Source of the DNA: Candidatus Dechloromonas phosphorivorans
GTDB taxonomy: Bacteria; Pseudomonadota; Gammaproteobacteria; Burkholderiales; Rhodocyclaceae
Assembly: GCA_016709495.1 (NCBI GenBank)
Contig: JADJMS010000006.1
Coordinates: 124,001 to 188,000, forward strand
Length of the DNA stretch: 64,000 bases
Direction of reading: 5' to 3'
A model generated the notes under the pieces. That model was not told the origin of the DNA and made no database searches. It was given only the letters and a program-made list of their open reading frames with translations. The position numbers were made by a program, and so were the translations under genes. Below, in pieces: positions 44,969 to 54,946 of this stretch; positions within the stretch are counted from its first letter, which is position 1; the number at the start of each line of letters is the position of its first letter.

Positions 44969-46358
44969 GCCTTTATCTTGAACATTTCGGCCTGCGCGAA
45001 CCACCTTCCGGATCACCCCGCATACCGATTTTTTCTTCACCGGCGCCAATCGTGGACCAACCCTTGATGCGTTGATTTACGCCATCACTCAGGACGAAGG
45101 CATCGTCAAGGTCACGGGCGAGGTCGGTAGCGGCAAAACCATGCTCTGCCGCATGCTGCTTGAACGCTTGCCGAGCGATGTTGAATCGCTTTATCTGGCC
45201 AACCCGTCGCTCTCACGAACCGAAATTCTCGGCGCCATTGCCGACGAACTGGGCATTCCCGTTGATGGCAAAACCACGCACTCGATGATTCGCACGCTGC
45301 AGGATGTGCTTGTCCAGCGTTACGCAGACGGCAAACGGGTAGTCATCCTGATCGACGAGGCGCACGCCATGCCCGCCGAGTCGCTCGAAGAAATCCGGCT
45401 GCTTTCGAATCTCGAATCAAAAGCCACCAAGTTGCTGCAAATTGCCCTTTTCGCCCAACCCGAGATCGAAGAGCGACTGGCTGCCAACGACATGCGTCAA
45501 TTGCGCGAACGCATCACCCAGCATTTCAACCTGTCACCGTTAAAAGCGGAAGAGGTTGGCGGGTATCTGGAATTCCGCTTGCGCGCCGCAGGCTATCGTG
45601 GTCCCAATCCTTTTACCGAGCGTGCCATTGAGCAGATTGCCAAAATCTCCGAAGGCCTGTCGCGGCGCATCAACATTCTCGCCGACAAAAGCCTGTTGGC
45701 AGCCTATTCTGCAGGCATCTACAAAGTAGACACCCACGAAATTCAAACAGCCAATCAGGATGCGCGCTTTTCTCCATTGCAACAGAAGCCCCCGTTCAAC
45801 TATCACCCCCTGCTCTGGGGGATGGGCGGTGGCGCCGTCGTTGTTGTGCTCGCCGCAACCCTTTTCACGCTGTGGCCGCGTCCACAAACAAGTCAGGTCA
45901 CTCAGGCACCAACAGAGATTGCCGTACCTATAACCACACCCGCGCCAGAACAAGCAGCCCCGCAACCAGTCAAACCTGCAATTGGGCCAGTACAAAAGGT
46001 ACCGCAAGTCAGCGCAAGCCTTACCGACTCTCACTTTGGTCAACTGACGCAAGAACATTTTGCACGATTTGCGGCCTGGCAAGCCAACACCTCACCAGAA
46101 CATTACTTCATTCAACTACTCGCCACGGATGCTGGTAGCAGCGCTGAAATTGAAAGTTTTCTGGCGCGCGCCGCAAAACTTCTCAACCCCGATGAATTGC
46201 GCGCCTATCGCTCCTCTCTTTCGGGGCGTGATCGGGTCGGTGTTATTTATGGAGACTTCCCTACTCGCCAGGCAGCCAGCGTCGCCATGCGCGGCTTGCC
46301 AGAAGCCATACGGCTGGCCCAGCCCTACCCGCGTCAGCTCGCAAAACTGCAACAATGA
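44965..46358 (+). CDS. mshM: MshM/ExeA-like AAA ATPase with C-terminal SPOR-like domain, frameshifted near its start
   Basis: GTG 44965 starts MSLYLEHFGLREPP, the hallmark beginning of ExeA/MshM ATPases. The frame then breaks at TT 45006-45007; three T would give FRITPHTDFFFTG and join the rest. Downstream are Walker A GEVGSGKTM, Walker B VVILIDEAHAMP, a membrane segment (LLWGMGGGAVVVVLAATLF, about residue 280) and a C-terminal SPOR-like domain (HYFIQLLATD). This suggests binding to peptidoglycan and positioning of the secretin. Corrected length is about 464 residues. As written only the part from about 45072 is readable. Confidence 0.85.
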
Positions 46359-46462
46359 GTCCCGTCAGGTCACAATTCCCGAAGATGCCAACCTGCTATA
46401 TGCTAGGATCAGATTTGCTCCGCGCAATTTACGATAAACCATTGAACACAAGGCACTGCCTG

Positions 46463-48274
46463 ATGAAATGTGGATCAATTAGCGCAGCCCTGCTTTCGCT
46501 TCTACTTGCCGCCTGTGCCGCACCAACGCCACGCGAACCGCTGAAAAGCCATATCAGCAGTGAAACCACGGCTGCCCAGACCAATAGCGCCGACATTCCA
46601 GCGCCCGTCCAGCAAACGATGGCTCTGCCCAAGCCACGCAGCGGGCCGAAAGTTGAAACCTATAGCGTGGTGGTCAACAACGTGCAAGTACGCGATTTAC
46701 TCTTCGCTCTGTCACGCGATGCCAAGGTAAATGTCGACATCCATCCCGGCATTACCGGTGTGGTCACGCTAAATGCAATTAACCAGACCTTGCCGCAGTT
46801 ACTGACACGCATCGCCAAGCAAGTCGATATGCGTTTTGAAATGGATGGCCCGAATCTGAGCGTGATGCCGGATTCGCCCTTCCTCAAGCATTACAAGGTT
46901 GATTACGTGAATATGTCGCGTAATGTAACTGGCACGGTATCAGCCAACACCCAGATTGCCACCGGCGTTCCCGGCGGAGCAGCAGGCGCCACGGCTAGTG
47001 GAACAAGTGGCAACACATCAAAAACCGAGATCACCAATACCTCTAAAAATATTTTCTGGGAATCCCTGGAAAAGAACATCAAGGATATCCTGCACGAAAC
47101 CGACAAGACCTTCCCGGAAGGCTCGAGCGAAACCGTCACGGAACAAAGTAACAGTCAAAGCGCGACTGGCGCAGCTGCCCTGCCGCAAGGCGGTGGTGCG
47201 CGAGCGGCTTTGAATATTGCCAACGCCTTGCAGAACAACCCGACACCAGGTTCAGCATCGCAAGCAGTTGGCAATATGGTAGTGCGCCGCAGCACCTTCC
47301 GTGAAGCAGCCTCGGTTATCATCAACCCGGAAAGCGGCACCGTGACGGTTCGCGCAACGCAGCGCCAGCATGACCGGATACAGGAATTCGTTGATCGCGT
47401 CGTCAATTCAGCACGCCGCCAGGTGCTGATTGAAGCAACCATCGTTGAAGTTGAACTTGGTGATGGCTACCAGCAGGGGATTGAATGGAGTCGCTTTCGC
47501 GCTGACGGTTCAGGTTTCTCTGTTTCACCGGCCTCAATCAGTACCAATATTGGCAGTAGTGTTCAGCCATTCAAGCTGAGCTATGTAAATGCCAACCCGC
47601 TCAATCTGATTGCCGCGGTTAATCTGTTGGAGAGTTTCGGCACTGCCAAAGTGCTTTCCAGCCCAAGATTGTCGGTCATGAATAATCAGACGGCTTTGCT
47701 TAAAGTGGTCGAGAACTTTGTCTATTTCAACGTCAAGGCAGACACAACAACAACGGCCAATGTCGCTCAGAACACCACCGTCACCACCACACCGCAATCA
47801 GTATCAGTTGGCCTGGTAATGACGGTCACGCCGCAAATCAGCAGCAACGATGCGGTCATTCTGAATGTACGCCCGAGCATTTCCAGCGTTTCAGAACTCA
47901 AACGCGACCCCAACCCGGTGATCCCGGCAGATATCCCCAATTTCGTTCCGCAGATTCGCACGCGCGAAATCGAATCAGTCATGCGGGTCAACAGTGGAGA
48001 AATTGCTGTGCTTGGTGGCTTGATGACCGACAGCGTCGACTGGAAGACCGGGCGAGTGCCCCTCCTCGGGCAAATCCCCTTGGTTGGCGAAGCCTTCAAT
48101 ACGCGTAACAACGCCAGCAAAAAATCGGAACTGGTGATTTTCCTGCGACCAATTGTTATCAAGGATGCCAGCCTGAATGGCGACTATTCAGCCTATCGCT
48201 CGCAATTGCCGGGGGATAACTTTTTTGAGCAATCGGTCGAAGCTCAACCATTCAACAATTTACCGGGTCGTTAA
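46463..48274 (+). CDS. mshL: MSHA-type pilus secretin MshL
   Basis: The 603-residue outer-membrane secretin begins with a lipoprotein signal (SLLLAAC lipobox after MKCGSISAALL). An STN/N0 domain (VRDLLFALSRDAKVNVDI), a Gly/Ser/Thr-rich linker near residues 165-200, an N1-like domain and the C-terminal secretin domain (LLGQIPLVGEAFNTR...ELVIFLRPIVI) follow. It forms the pore through which the pilus leaves the cell. ATG 46463 is chosen for the signal peptide; the frame is open to 46355. Confidence 0.92.
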   Translation: MKCGSISAALLSLLLAACAAPTPREPLKSHISSETTAAQTNSADIPAPVQQTMALPKPRSGPKVETYSVVVNNVQVRDLLFALSRDAKVNVDIHPGITGVVTLNAINQTLPQLLTRIAKQVDMRFEMDGPNLSVMPDSPFLKHYKVDYVNMSRNVTGTVSANTQIATGVPGGAAGATASGTSGNTSKTEITNTSKNIFWESLEKNIKDILHETDKTFPEGSSETVTEQSNSQSATGAAALPQGGGARAALNIANALQNNPTPGSASQAVGNMVVRRSTFREAASVIINPESGTVTVRATQRQHDRIQEFVDRVVNSARRQVLIEATIVEVELGDGYQQGIEWSRFRADGSGFSVSPASISTNIGSSVQPFKLSYVNANPLNLIAAVNLLESFGTAKVLSSPRLSVMNNQTALLKVVENFVYFNVKADTTTTANVAQNTTVTTTPQSVSVGLVMTVTPQISSNDAVILNVRPSISSVSELKRDPNPVIPADIPNFVPQIRTREIESVMRVNSGEIAVLGGLMTDSVDWKTGRVPLLGQIPLVGEAFNTRNNASKKSELVIFLRPIVIKDASLNGDYSAYRSQLPGDNFFEQSVEAQPFNNLPGR

Positions 48275-48283
48275 GGGGCAAGT

Positions 48284-49540
48284 ATGAGTCTCTTGATGGA
48301 TGCGCTGAAGCGTGCCGAAACCAGCAAACAGGCGGCAGCACGTAACCTGACTGGCGGCGAACCGAGTAGCGCTCCTACTAATCTCAGCCTTGAGCCACTC
48401 CCCGGCCGTTCGGCCAACTCGGGGCAATCTCTGCCCAACCTGGCCCAGCACATCGATAGCCTGAATGCCGACCTTGAGGCAAGCGCACCTTCAGCCAAAG
48501 TTGCGGCGCCAACATCGCCACCGCCTCACACGCCGACGTCAGCGGAAGTTGAAAATCGTGCAGCAATTCGCAATGCGTTTGCTGTTAAAGAACCCAAACC
48601 ACCCTCACGCAAGCCACTCTGGCTTGTGATGGGCACCTTGGGGGTAGCCGCAATCGGCATTGGTGGGTATGTCTGGTTTCAGTTGCAAGGCATGAATCAG
48701 GGTTCATTAAGGGCTGCCAACAATCCGCGCCCGCCAATGAGTGAATCAATCCCGGCAAGTCCAAACCCGGCGCCAATGCCACAATCCGCAAGCACACCAC
48801 CACCCGCCGTACCAATTTTTGCCCCTAATTCGCCGTCGACCGCAACACTTGTCGAAAACCCTGAGCGTCCGATCAAACCGGTTCAACGCGCTGAAACAAG
48901 CCGTTATAGCCAACCCAATCCAGCGCGGGAAACCGAGGCAAACACATCGGTACGCCTGATTCGCACCCAGCCCGAACCCGATGCCAATGTGCAGCGCGGC
49001 TACGCCAACCTGCAAGGTAATTCGCTGGATTTGGCACGACGTGATTACGAGCAGGCGGTGCGCAACGATCCCAACAATGTCGATGCACTGCTCGGTCTCG
49101 CCGCCATCGCCCAACGTCAGGGCCGCAGCAGCGATGCCGAGCGTTATCAACAGCGTGCGTTGGTCGCCGATCCGCGCGATGCCGGCGCTCAGGCAGCAGC
49201 ACTCGGCAACAACGATAGCGGCAACCCGACGGCTACCGAAAGCCGCCTGAAAACCTTGCTTTCCGCCCAGCCGGAATCCGCCCAGCTCAATTTTGCCCTC
49301 GGCAATGTGTACGCCAAACAGGCGCGCTGGAACGAAGCACAACAGGTCTATTTCAATGCAGTTGCCGGCGATACCGACAATCCGGATTACCTGTTCAACC
49401 TCGCCATAAGTCTCGACCAGCTGCGCCAGCCAAAGCTTGCCGCACAACATTATCGGATGGCGCTTGAAGCGGCTGAACGTCGGCCCGCCGCTTTCGACCG
49501 CGAACGCGCCAACAAACGCCTGAGCCAGCTCGCCCCCTGA
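48284..49540 (+). CDS. mshN: MshN-like inner-membrane TPR protein
   Basis: The 418-residue protein begins MSLLMDALKRAETSKQ, typical of MshN-type proteins. It has one membrane segment (PLWLVMGTLGVAAIGIGGYVW, about residue 110), a Pro/Ser-rich linker and C-terminal tetratricopeptide repeats from about residue 235 (GYANLQGNSLDLARRDYEQAV, then LLGLAAIAQRQGRSSDAERY). It probably helps assemble the secretin. It lies nine bases after mshL. Confidence 0.85.
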   Translation: MSLLMDALKRAETSKQAAARNLTGGEPSSAPTNLSLEPLPGRSANSGQSLPNLAQHIDSLNADLEASAPSAKVAAPTSPPPHTPTSAEVENRAAIRNAFAVKEPKPPSRKPLWLVMGTLGVAAIGIGGYVWFQLQGMNQGSLRAANNPRPPMSESIPASPNPAPMPQSASTPPPAVPIFAPNSPSTATLVENPERPIKPVQRAETSRYSQPNPARETEANTSVRLIRTQPEPDANVQRGYANLQGNSLDLARRDYEQAVRNDPNNVDALLGLAAIAQRQGRSSDAERYQQRALVADPRDAGAQAAALGNNDSGNPTATESRLKTLLSAQPESAQLNFALGNVYAKQARWNEAQQVYFNAVAGDTDNPDYLFNLAISLDQLRQPKLAAQHYRMALEAAERRPAAFDRERANKRLSQLAP

Positions 49541-49547
49541 TCCGACC

Positions 49548-51254
49548 ATGAGCACCTCAACCTTGCAGCGCCGACCCCTCGGCCAGATCCTGATCTCGGA
49601 AGGCATCCTTTCCGAAGACCAGTTGCGCATTGCGTTGCTTGAGCAGATGAAGTCGAACCAGCCAATCGGCAAGCTACTGGTTTCGCTCGGCTTTGTCTCG
49701 GAAGCGACACTGCGCGAAGCGCTTTCTGAAAGTCTCGGCAAGCAAAGCATCGACCTATCGAACGCCATCGTCGATCCGCAGGCGCTGAAGTTAGTGCCAC
49801 GCGACATCGCCAAACGTCATCACCTGCTACCGCTCGATTTCGATATCGCCAACCAACGCCTGACGCTGGCAATTTCCGACATCAACAACATTGTCGGCCT
49901 CGACCGCTTGCGCTCCTTGCTGCCAGAACATGTCGAAGTTGATTCGTTGATCGCTGGCGAATCGGAAATCGACCGCGCCATTGACCAGTATTACGGCCAC
50001 GAACTTTCGATTGACGGCATTCTTCATGAGATTGAAACCGGCGAAATCGACTGGAAGAGCCTGTCCGCTTCCGATGACGAATACAGCCAGCCGGTTGTCC
50101 GCCTGATTGACTCCATACTGACCGACGCCGTCAAACGCGAGGCATCCGACATCCACTTCGAGCCGGAAGCTAATTTCCTGCGCATCCGTTACCGCATCGA
50201 CGGCATGCTGCGCCAGATTCGCGCCCTGCATAAGTCCTACTGGCCAGCAATGACAGTACGCATCAAGGTGCTTTCCGGTATGAACATCGCCGAAATGCGC
50301 GCGCCGCAGGATGGCCGCATCAGCCTAACCGTTTCCGGTCGGCCGATCGATTTCCGGGTCGCCAGCCAGCCGACCATTCACGGCGAAAACATCGTTTTGC
50401 GTATTCTCGACCGGCAAAAAGGGATCGTCCCGCTGGAAAACCTTGGTTTGGCTGAAGAACATTTACAACGGCTCAAGCTGATGATCGCCCGCCCGGAAGG
50501 CATCATTCTGGTCACCGGCCCAACCGGCAGCGGCAAGACGACGACGCTTTACTCGGTGTTGAATCACATCAACTCCGAGAACATCCACATCATGACACTG
50601 GAAGATCCGGTCGAATATCCGATGGCGCTGGTGCGGCAAACCTCGATTGCAGAAACCGCCAAGCTCGATTTCGCCAACGGCATCCGCTCCATGATGCGGC
50701 AAGACCCGGACGTCATTCTGGTCGGCGAAATTCGCGATGCCGAAACCGCCGAAATGGCCTTCCGTGCTGCGATGACTGGTCATCAAGTGTATTCGACCCT
50801 GCACACCAATTCGGCCATTGGCGCGATCCCGCGCCTGCTCGACATTGGCGTATTGCCCGACATCATGGCCGGCAACATTATCGGTATCGTTGCCCAGCGC
50901 CTGATCCGCCGCCTGTGCGATCACTGCAAGTCGCCCTATCATGCCGAGCCGCATGAAATGCAGTTGCTCGGCTTGCCCGATGACTGCCAGCGCCCGCTAC
51001 TCTACCGCGCCAGCGGTTGCGATATTTGTGACTATCAAGGTTACCGCGGTCGCATTGCGATCATGGAATTATTACGCATTGATGCGGCCATTGACGAACT
51101 GATCGCCCGCCGCGCAACCACCCACGAAATCCGCAGCCGCGCCTTGCTGCAAGGTTTTTCGACGCTTGCCGACGACGGCATGCGGCGCGTCCTCAACGGC
51201 TCGACTTCGCTCGAAGAAATCGGGCGCGTCGTCGACCTCACTGACCGGATGTAG
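49548..51254 (+). CDS. mshE: Pilus assembly ATPase MshE with c-di-GMP-binding MshEN domain
   Basis: The 568-residue GspE/PilB-type ATPase has two N-terminal MshEN motifs (PLGQILISEGILSEDQL and PIGKLLVSLGFVSEATL). In Vibrio MshE this paired motif binds cyclic di-GMP. The ATPase core shows Walker A GPTGSGKTT, the Asp box with MTLEDPVEYP, Walker B DVILVGEIRDAET and the His box TGHQVYSTLHTNS. A zinc tetracysteine CDHC...CDIC is also present. It powers pilus extension. No PilT-type retraction ATPase is in the locus. Confidence 0.94.
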   Translation: MSTSTLQRRPLGQILISEGILSEDQLRIALLEQMKSNQPIGKLLVSLGFVSEATLREALSESLGKQSIDLSNAIVDPQALKLVPRDIAKRHHLLPLDFDIANQRLTLAISDINNIVGLDRLRSLLPEHVEVDSLIAGESEIDRAIDQYYGHELSIDGILHEIETGEIDWKSLSASDDEYSQPVVRLIDSILTDAVKREASDIHFEPEANFLRIRYRIDGMLRQIRALHKSYWPAMTVRIKVLSGMNIAEMRAPQDGRISLTVSGRPIDFRVASQPTIHGENIVLRILDRQKGIVPLENLGLAEEHLQRLKLMIARPEGIILVTGPTGSGKTTTLYSVLNHINSENIHIMTLEDPVEYPMALVRQTSIAETAKLDFANGIRSMMRQDPDVILVGEIRDAETAEMAFRAAMTGHQVYSTLHTNSAIGAIPRLLDIGVLPDIMAGNIIGIVAQRLIRRLCDHCKSPYHAEPHEMQLLGLPDDCQRPLLYRASGCDICDYQGYRGRIAIMELLRIDAAIDELIARRATTHEIRSRALLQGFSTLADDGMRRVLNGSTSLEEIGRVVDLTDRM

Positions 51255-51256
51255 TC

Positions 51257-52456
51257 ATGCTTTTCGACTACAAAGCGGTCAGTCTCGAAGGGCGCATGGT
51301 ATTTGGGCGCATCGACGCCATCAATACGGTCGACCTCGAAATGCGCCTGAAAAGAATGGAGCTCGACCTCATCTCCGGCAAGGTGGTCGAGCATCACAAC
51401 CTGTTTGGCGCGAGCAAAATTCCGCGCCGCGAACTGATCAATTTTTGCTTCCACCTCGACCAACTGACGCGCTCCGGCGTTGCCATTCTCGAGGGCCTGG
51501 CCGATCTGCGTGATTCGATCGAGAACCCACGTTTTCGCGAAGTCATCGCCGGCATGATCGAGAGCATCGAAGGCGGGCAAACGCTGTCACAAGCGATGGC
51601 CAGTCACCCCAATGTCTTCAGCCAGGTATTCGTCAATCTGATGCGCGCCGGCGAATCGAGCGGCCAGTTGCCGGAAGTGTTGAGCAGCCTGACCGAGTCG
51701 CTCAAATGGGAAGATGAACTCGCCTCGCACAGCAAAAAACTGCTGATGTACCCGGCCTTTGTCGCCACCATTGTCCTTAGCGCCACGTTCTTCCTGATGA
51801 TTTACATGGTGCCGCAGCTCAAGATGTTTGTGAAAAACATGGGGCAAGTACTGCCCATGCAAACACAGATTTTGTTTTTCATCTCCGACGTGCTGGTCAA
51901 TTACTGGGCGCTATTCATCATTTTCCCGATCATCGCCGTCGTCACGCTGCAACTTGTTTTGCGCAGCAACCCGCTGGCGCGTTTCAGGCTGGATGCCATC
52001 AAGCTGCGCCTGCCGATCATTGGTCCGATCCTCAAAAAAATCATTCTCTCCCGTTTCGCCAACACCTTTGCCATGCTCTACGCTTCCGGCATTCCGGTGC
52101 TCGAATCCATTCGCACGACCCAGTCCATCGTCGGCAATCATGTCGTCCAGCACGCCCTGCGCCGGGTCGAGCAATCGATCCGCGAAGGCCAGAACATTGC
52201 CAGCGCCTTTCACGATGTCGGCCTCTTTCCGCCGCTTGTTGTCCGCATGTTGCGGGTCGGCGAGACCACCGGCGGGCTGGACAAGGCGCTGCTCAACGTC
52301 AGCTACTTCTACAATCGCGACGTCAAGGAATCCGTTGAACGGGCACAAGCACTGATCGAACCCATGCTCACCGTTTTCATGGGCGCACTGCTCGGCTGGA
52401 TCATGCTTTCCGTCATCGGGCCAATTTACGACGTCATCAGCAAGATCAAAACGTGA
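51257..52456 (+). CDS. mshG: Inner-membrane platform protein MshG (GspF/PilC family)
   Basis: The 399-residue protein has two GspF domains (GVAILEGLADLRDSIENPRF and GIPVLESIRTTQSIVGN mark each) and three membrane segments, the last at the C terminus. It is the rotor or platform acted on by MshE. It starts two bases after mshE stops and ends in GTGA overlap with the next gene. Confidence 0.93.
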   Translation: MLFDYKAVSLEGRMVFGRIDAINTVDLEMRLKRMELDLISGKVVEHHNLFGASKIPRRELINFCFHLDQLTRSGVAILEGLADLRDSIENPRFREVIAGMIESIEGGQTLSQAMASHPNVFSQVFVNLMRAGESSGQLPEVLSSLTESLKWEDELASHSKKLLMYPAFVATIVLSATFFLMIYMVPQLKMFVKNMGQVLPMQTQILFFISDVLVNYWALFIIFPIIAVVTLQLVLRSNPLARFRLDAIKLRLPIIGPILKKIILSRFANTFAMLYASGIPVLESIRTTQSIVGNHVVQHALRRVEQSIREGQNIASAFHDVGLFPPLVVRMLRVGETTGGLDKALLNVSYFYNRDVKESVERAQALIEPMLTVFMGALLGWIMLSVIGPIYDVISKIKT

Positions 52457-54000
52457 GCTGCCGCCTTCTCTACCTCAACACCCATCGCCTGACGGCCTAC
52501 GTCTGGCGCTCGGGCACGCTGGCGCAAGAAGCTGTCTTCGAAATGCGTGATGAAGAACATCGGCGGTTTACCGAGTACTTGCGTGTTCACCCCAATAGTC
52601 ATTTCCAGATGCTGGCCAATGTCAGCGAAGAAGGCTATTTGCTCGAGACAATTCCCTTTCTGCGTGGCGCTGACCGGCAAACGCTGATCACGCGCAAGAT
52701 AGGCCAGCACTTTCTCGGCACACCGCTGGCCTCGGCTACCTCACTCGGCTTCGAAAAGGATAGGCGCAAGAACGAAAAACTGTTGCTCAGCGCCCTGACC
52801 AACCCAACCCATTTCACCCCCTGGCTCAAGTGCATTGAAGAAGCGGATGCTCCTTTGGCTGGCATCTACAGCGTTGCCCAACTTGGCGGCACGCTTTTGC
52901 AAAAGCTGCATCGCCCGGCGACGCGTTGCCTGCTGCTCACCCTGCAAGATCATTCAATTCGTGAAACCTACCTGATCAACGGACAAACCCATTTTTCACG
53001 GATGGCACCGCTCACCGACAGCAGCATTGCCGGCATTGCCGGTAGTTTTTCTGCTGAAGCCGGCAAACTCCTGCAATACCTCGTCGGTCAGCGCCTGATC
53101 GGCCGCAACGATACCCTGCCGGTTTATGTGCTGGCGCATCCGCAGGCAATGGCAGCGATCCGCAACGCTTGTCGCGATAGTGGCAACCTCATTTTCGAGA
53201 TTCTCGACAGCCACCAGCAAGCCAGGCAAATCAACCTGAAATCACTGCCCGATGACAGCCGCAGCGATCTGTTGTTTCTTCAACTATTGACCACCGCGCC
53301 TCCGCGCCAACAATTTGCCAGCGAAGATCACCGCCACGACTACCGCATCTCGCAAATCCGCTATGGGCTGATCGCGCTGGGCGCCATTGCCTTGCTGGGC
53401 GGCGCCTTGTTTGCTGCCAAGGAGCTGGTACAAGCTCAAAACCTGCGCCAGGAAACCCTCGAATTCAGCTCGCAAGCAGCCGAAACTGACTGGCGATACC
53501 GTGAAATATCCGCCACATTCCCGCAAATCGGTATCGACAACGAAACCTTGCGCCGGGTTACCACTCGACATGGCGAGTTGCGTGCTCAGCAACGCCTGCC
53601 GGACAACGCTTATCGGCTGATAGGCATCGCATTGAACCAGTCACCAGCCATTCATCTTGAGGGGCTGGACTGGCGGGTGGGGGAAGCCAGCAATCCCGCC
53701 AGCACCAGTAACAGCGCCAACACCAGTAACAGCGCCACCCCCAGCCTTAACGGCAGCGACGAAGTGATCACCGTTCGCGGTCTTATCCGGCTGGAAAGCA
53801 GCGCGACGACACGGCAAACACTTGCTGCTCTCGAAAATTTTGAGCAACTTTTGAGCGTTGACCGTAACAATCAAGTCAAAGTGCTCCAGCAACCCTTCGA
53901 CATCGAATCCAACCAAGCCTTGCGCGGCAGCGACAAGGACGAAGACAGCAGCAAACCTCGCCAGTTCACCCTGCAAATCACGCGGAAGCTGACGCCATGA
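52453..54000 (+). CDS. GspL-like pilus alignment protein (probable MshI function)
   Basis: The 515-residue protein has a cytoplasmic region of about 300 residues, one membrane segment (YGLIALGAIALLGGALFAA, near residue 305), then a coiled coil and a small periplasmic domain. This resembles GspL, or PilM fused to PilN, rather than separate MshI proteins. Sequence identity to known families is not obvious by eye, so the call rests on topology and position between mshG and a PilO-like gene. The start is GTG 52453. A short Ser/Thr/Asn-rich repeat lies near residue 418. Confidence 0.65.
   Translation: MSCRLLYLNTHRLTAYVWRSGTLAQEAVFEMRDEEHRRFTEYLRVHPNSHFQMLANVSEEGYLLETIPFLRGADRQTLITRKIGQHFLGTPLASATSLGFEKDRRKNEKLLLSALTNPTHFTPWLKCIEEADAPLAGIYSVAQLGGTLLQKLHRPATRCLLLTLQDHSIRETYLINGQTHFSRMAPLTDSSIAGIAGSFSAEAGKLLQYLVGQRLIGRNDTLPVYVLAHPQAMAAIRNACRDSGNLIFEILDSHQQARQINLKSLPDDSRSDLLFLQLLTTAPPRQQFASEDHRHDYRISQIRYGLIALGAIALLGGALFAAKELVQAQNLRQETLEFSSQAAETDWRYREISATFPQIGIDNETLRRVTTRHGELRAQQRLPDNAYRLIGIALNQSPAIHLEGLDWRVGEASNPASTSNSANTSNSATPSLNGSDEVITVRGLIRLESSATTRQTLAALENFEQLLSVDRNNQVKVLQQPFDIESNQALRGSDKDEDSSKPRQFTLQITRKLTP
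53701..53736 (+). repeat. Two tandem copies of an 18-base unit
   Basis: AGCACCAGTAACAGCGCC and AACACCAGTAACAGCGCC follow each other in frame and encode two copies of a Ser/Asn-Thr-Ser-Asn-Ala-type hexapeptide in the linker of the GspL-like protein. The copies differ at one base. Copy number could vary between strains by slippage. Confidence 0.85.
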
Positions 54001-54605
54001 AATTCAATCTGCGCGACCTGAGCAAATTGCAATGGCACGCCCTGCTCGCCATCCTTTTATTGATCGCGGCCGGCGCACTTGGCTACTGGAGCCAACAACG
54101 TGCGCATCTAGCAAACACCGAGCGCGCAACGGCTGAAAACCAGTTACAACAAATCGACAAGCGGCTGCGCCAGGTGCGCACAGAAGAGCAGGAAATCAAA
54201 CAGCGCACCAGCCTCTTCCAGCAACTCGAAAAATCCGGAATGACCGGCGAGGAAAAGCGTCTTGAATGGATCGAGCTGCTACGCGACCTGCAACGCCAAC
54301 TGCGCCTACCCGGCATGAATTACGAATTTGGCCCGCAACTGACGTTGGAGAAAGTCGATGGCGCAGCCTTCGCCTATCACAGCAGCCATCTGCGCATCCA
54401 GTTGCACCTGCTCCACGAAGAAGACCTGCTGAATTTCCTTGAGCAACTCCAGCAACGCGCCAAATCCATGGTACTGGTTCGCAGCTGCCGCGTTTCCCGC
54501 TCTACCGCGAGCAACGACCCCGGCGCCGGACTGGCCCAACTCAGCGCCGAATGCGACATGGAATGGGTTACCCTGCGCCGCTCTACGGGAGGCAAGCAGC
54601 CATGA
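53997..54605 (+). CDS. PilO/MshJ-like pilus protein
   Basis: The 202-residue protein has one N-terminal membrane segment (HALLAILLLIAAGALGYW), a coiled coil (residues about 35-80) and a small periplasmic domain, the PilO/GspM/MshJ layout. It overlaps the GspL-like gene (ATGA), and the two probably form a periplasmic heterodimer. Sequence similarity is weak, so topology and position carry the call. Confidence 0.7.
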   Translation: MKFNLRDLSKLQWHALLAILLLIAAGALGYWSQQRAHLANTERATAENQLQQIDKRLRQVRTEEQEIKQRTSLFQQLEKSGMTGEEKRLEWIELLRDLQRQLRLPGMNYEFGPQLTLEKVDGAAFAYHSSHLRIQLHLLHEEDLLNFLEQLQQRAKSMVLVRSCRVSRSTASNDPGAGLAQLSAECDMEWVTLRRSTGGKQP

Positions 54606-54946
54606 AAAACTGGATCATCGCCCTCCTCCTCGCCGGTTCACTCCCCGCCTGGCCACAAAGCGAACCTCTCGGCCGCCTGTTCTTCACCCCGCAACAACGC
54701 AGCCTGCTTGATCGTCAGCGCATGCAAGGCATGACTTCAAATTTCGACCAGCAAGCCAGCTACACCTTGAACGGCGAAGTCCGCCGCAGCAGCGGCAAAA
54801 ACACGCGCTGGGTCAATGGCGAAGCCCAGACCGGCCCTACCCCGCACGGTGTGATTGGCGACACCTACCATCCGGCGACAGGGGAGCGGGAGAGCCTGTT
54901 GGGTAGTGGTCGAATCCAGGTACAGAAGACGGCACCCAAGCCATGA
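54602..54946 (+). CDS. Small secreted MshK-like protein
   Basis: The 114 residues start with a signal peptide (WIIALLLAGSLPAWPQS). A short domain follows (LGRLFFTPQQRSLLDRQR, then LNGEVRRSSGKNTRWVNG), resembling the small MshK/PilP-type periplasmic partners of the alignment complex. Both ends overlap neighbours by four bases (ATGA). Function is inferred from position. Confidence 0.65.
   Translation: MKNWIIALLLAGSLPAWPQSEPLGRLFFTPQQRSLLDRQRMQGMTSNFDQQASYTLNGEVRRSSGKNTRWVNGEAQTGPTPHGVIGDTYHPATGERESLLGSGRIQVQKTAPKP

Noticed and set aside
54551..54601. Earlier start for the MshK-like gene
   Set aside because: The extension lies inside the PilO-like gene and hides a good signal peptide that begins at 54602 with an ATGA overlap.
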